A stretch of DNA of 20,797 bases, taken from assembly GCA_934540955.1 (NCBI GenBank), contig CAKTCY010000039.1:1-20797 (forward strand), written 5' to 3'. Positions 19,943-20,797 of this stretch are shown here, in pieces. The notes under the pieces are model-generated. The model was not told the DNA's origin. It was given only the letters and a program-made list of their open reading frames with translations, and searched no databases. The position numbers and the translations under genes are program-made. This DNA is from an uncultured Faecalibacterium sp. Its GTDB lineage: Bacteria > Bacillota > Clostridia > Oscillospirales > Ruminococcaceae. Every line of letters begins with the position of its first letter. The first letter of the stretch is position 1.

Positions 19943-20797
19943 TTACAGGCTGCGGGTGCGGATCTCGGCGGTGACCTTGGCGATGAAGTCCTCAAGGCTC
20001 ATCTCGGTGGTCTCGCCCTTGCGGTCGCGCACGGAGATGTTGCCAGCCTCGGCCTCCTTGGCGCCCAGCACCAGCATATAGGGCACGCGATCCACCTGCT
20101 GTGCGGCACGGATCTTGTAGCCGATCTTCTGGTTGTCGTCATCCAGCACAACGCGGACGCCGGCATCGGCCAGCTTTTCGGTCACGTCCTGTGCGTACTC
20201 CAGCGTCTTTTCGGACACGGGCAGTACCTTGACCTGCGTGGGAGCCAGCCAGGTGGGGAACTTGCCCTTGGTCTCCTCGATCAGGTAAGCCATGAAGCGG
20301 TCCAGAGAGCCCAGAATTGCGCGGTGCAGCACCACGGGGGTCTTTTCGGAGCCGTCCTTGTCCACATAGGTCAGGTGGAACTTTGCGGGCAGGCAGAAGT
20401 CCAGCTGGCAGGTGGACAGGGTGTACTCGGCACCCACGGCGGGCTTCACGTTCACGTCCAGCTTCGGGCCGTAGAAGGCAGCTTCGCCGATCTCCTCGGT
20501 GAAGTGGATGCCCAGCTCGGTCAGCACCTCGCGCAGAGCGCTCTCGGCGTGGTTCCACATGGCGTCGTCGTCGTGGTACTTCTTCTTGTCGGCGGGGTCG
20601 CGCAGGCTCAGCACGCAGCGGTAATCGGTGATGTTGAAGTCCTTGTACACCTCAAAGATCAGGTTGCACACGTCAGCGACCTCGCTCTTGATCTGCTCCG
20701 GGGTGCAGAACAGGTGAGCATCGTTCTGGCAGAAGTGACGGCCGCGCTCGATGCCCTTCAGGGTGCCGGAGGACTCGTAGCGGAAGTCGTGGGCGAT
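19943..20797 (-). CDS. thrS: Threonine--tRNA ligase, C-terminal part (5' end outside the window)
   Basis: The last 284 codons of a class II synthetase that charges tRNA-Thr; the frame stays open to the window edge at 20797. The visible part starts in the catalytic core with FRYESSGTLKGIERGRHFCQNDAHLFC, where the motif-2 arginines and the threonyl-type QNDAH (QDDAH in E. coli) are seen. It continues with YGPKLDVNV and the motif-3 segment LHRAILGSLDRFMAYLIEE. The anticodon-binding domain follows (PTWLAPTQVKVLPVSEK to the end, ISVRDRKGETTEMSLEDFIAKV). An internal GTG near 20671 is not the start. Any T-box leader would lie outside the window. Confidence 0.96.
   Translation of the reverse strand: MAHDFRYESSGTLKGIERGRHFCQNDAHLFCTPEQIKSEVADVCNLIFEVYKDFNITDYRCVLSLRDPADKKKYHDDDAMWNHAESALREVLTELGIHFTEEIGEAAFYGPKLDVNVKPAVGAEYTLSTCQLDFCLPAKFHLTYVDKDGSEKTPVVLHRAILGSLDRFMAYLIEETKGKFPTWLAPTQVKVLPVSEKTLEYAQDVTEKLADAGVRVVLDDDNQKIGYKIRAAQQVDRVPYMLVLGAKEAEAGNISVRDRKGETTEMSLEDFIAKVTAEIRTRSL

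Overview
The window looks like chromosomal DNA of a gut Clostridia species close to Faecalibacterium (Oscillospiraceae). This is inferred from the GC-rich third codon positions, AGGAGG-type ribosome sites, sigma-A promoters of the TTGACA-N17-TATACT type, streptococcal or clostridial versions of the enzymes, and the small GCTCCC...GGGAGC intergenic repeats. No phage, transposase, CRISPR array or rRNA operon is visible, and most of the window is ordinary core metabolism.

Layout. Positions 1-7240 are almost all on the minus strand: a small lipoprotein, RNase Y (rny), a second lipoprotein with a Tat-like signal, an unusual LysR regulator fused to a tyrosine-phosphatase domain, glucosamine-6-phosphate deaminase (nagB), and an ECF-transporter substrate-binding subunit whose mRNA leader ends in an intrinsic terminator. 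A divergent promoter region at 7400-7550 leads into a split transketolase (two adjacent genes, plus strand). Next come a tiny membrane-peptide gene with a convergent antisense RNA (a probable type I toxin-antitoxin locus, 9487-9964), thioredoxin, and the convergent ATP-dependent PEP carboxykinase gene. A tRNA-Glu/tRNA-Asn pair, trpS and a short-chain dehydrogenase follow. Positions 15227-17731 hold an unsaturated-uronate operon (DhuD-type dehydrogenase, KdgF-type cupin, DhuI-type isomerase, DUF1622 membrane protein). The window ends with an ammonium transporter fused to a PII domain behind an attenuator-like leader, and the 3' part of thrS on the minus strand.

How the genes fit together. The KdgF, DhuI and DhuD homologues could carry 4,5-unsaturated glucuronate or galacturonate, released by polysaccharide lyases, to 2-keto-3-deoxygluconate. 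A GTATAC-centred palindrome over the promoter start suggests local repression. NagB would feed amino sugars to fructose-6-phosphate, and transketolase links this to pentose phosphates. The strongest candidates for new biology are the toxin/antisense locus, the LysR-phosphatase fusion, the ANTAR-like leader before amt-PII, and the orphan leader of the ECF subunit. All calls come from reading sequence only; no database search was run.
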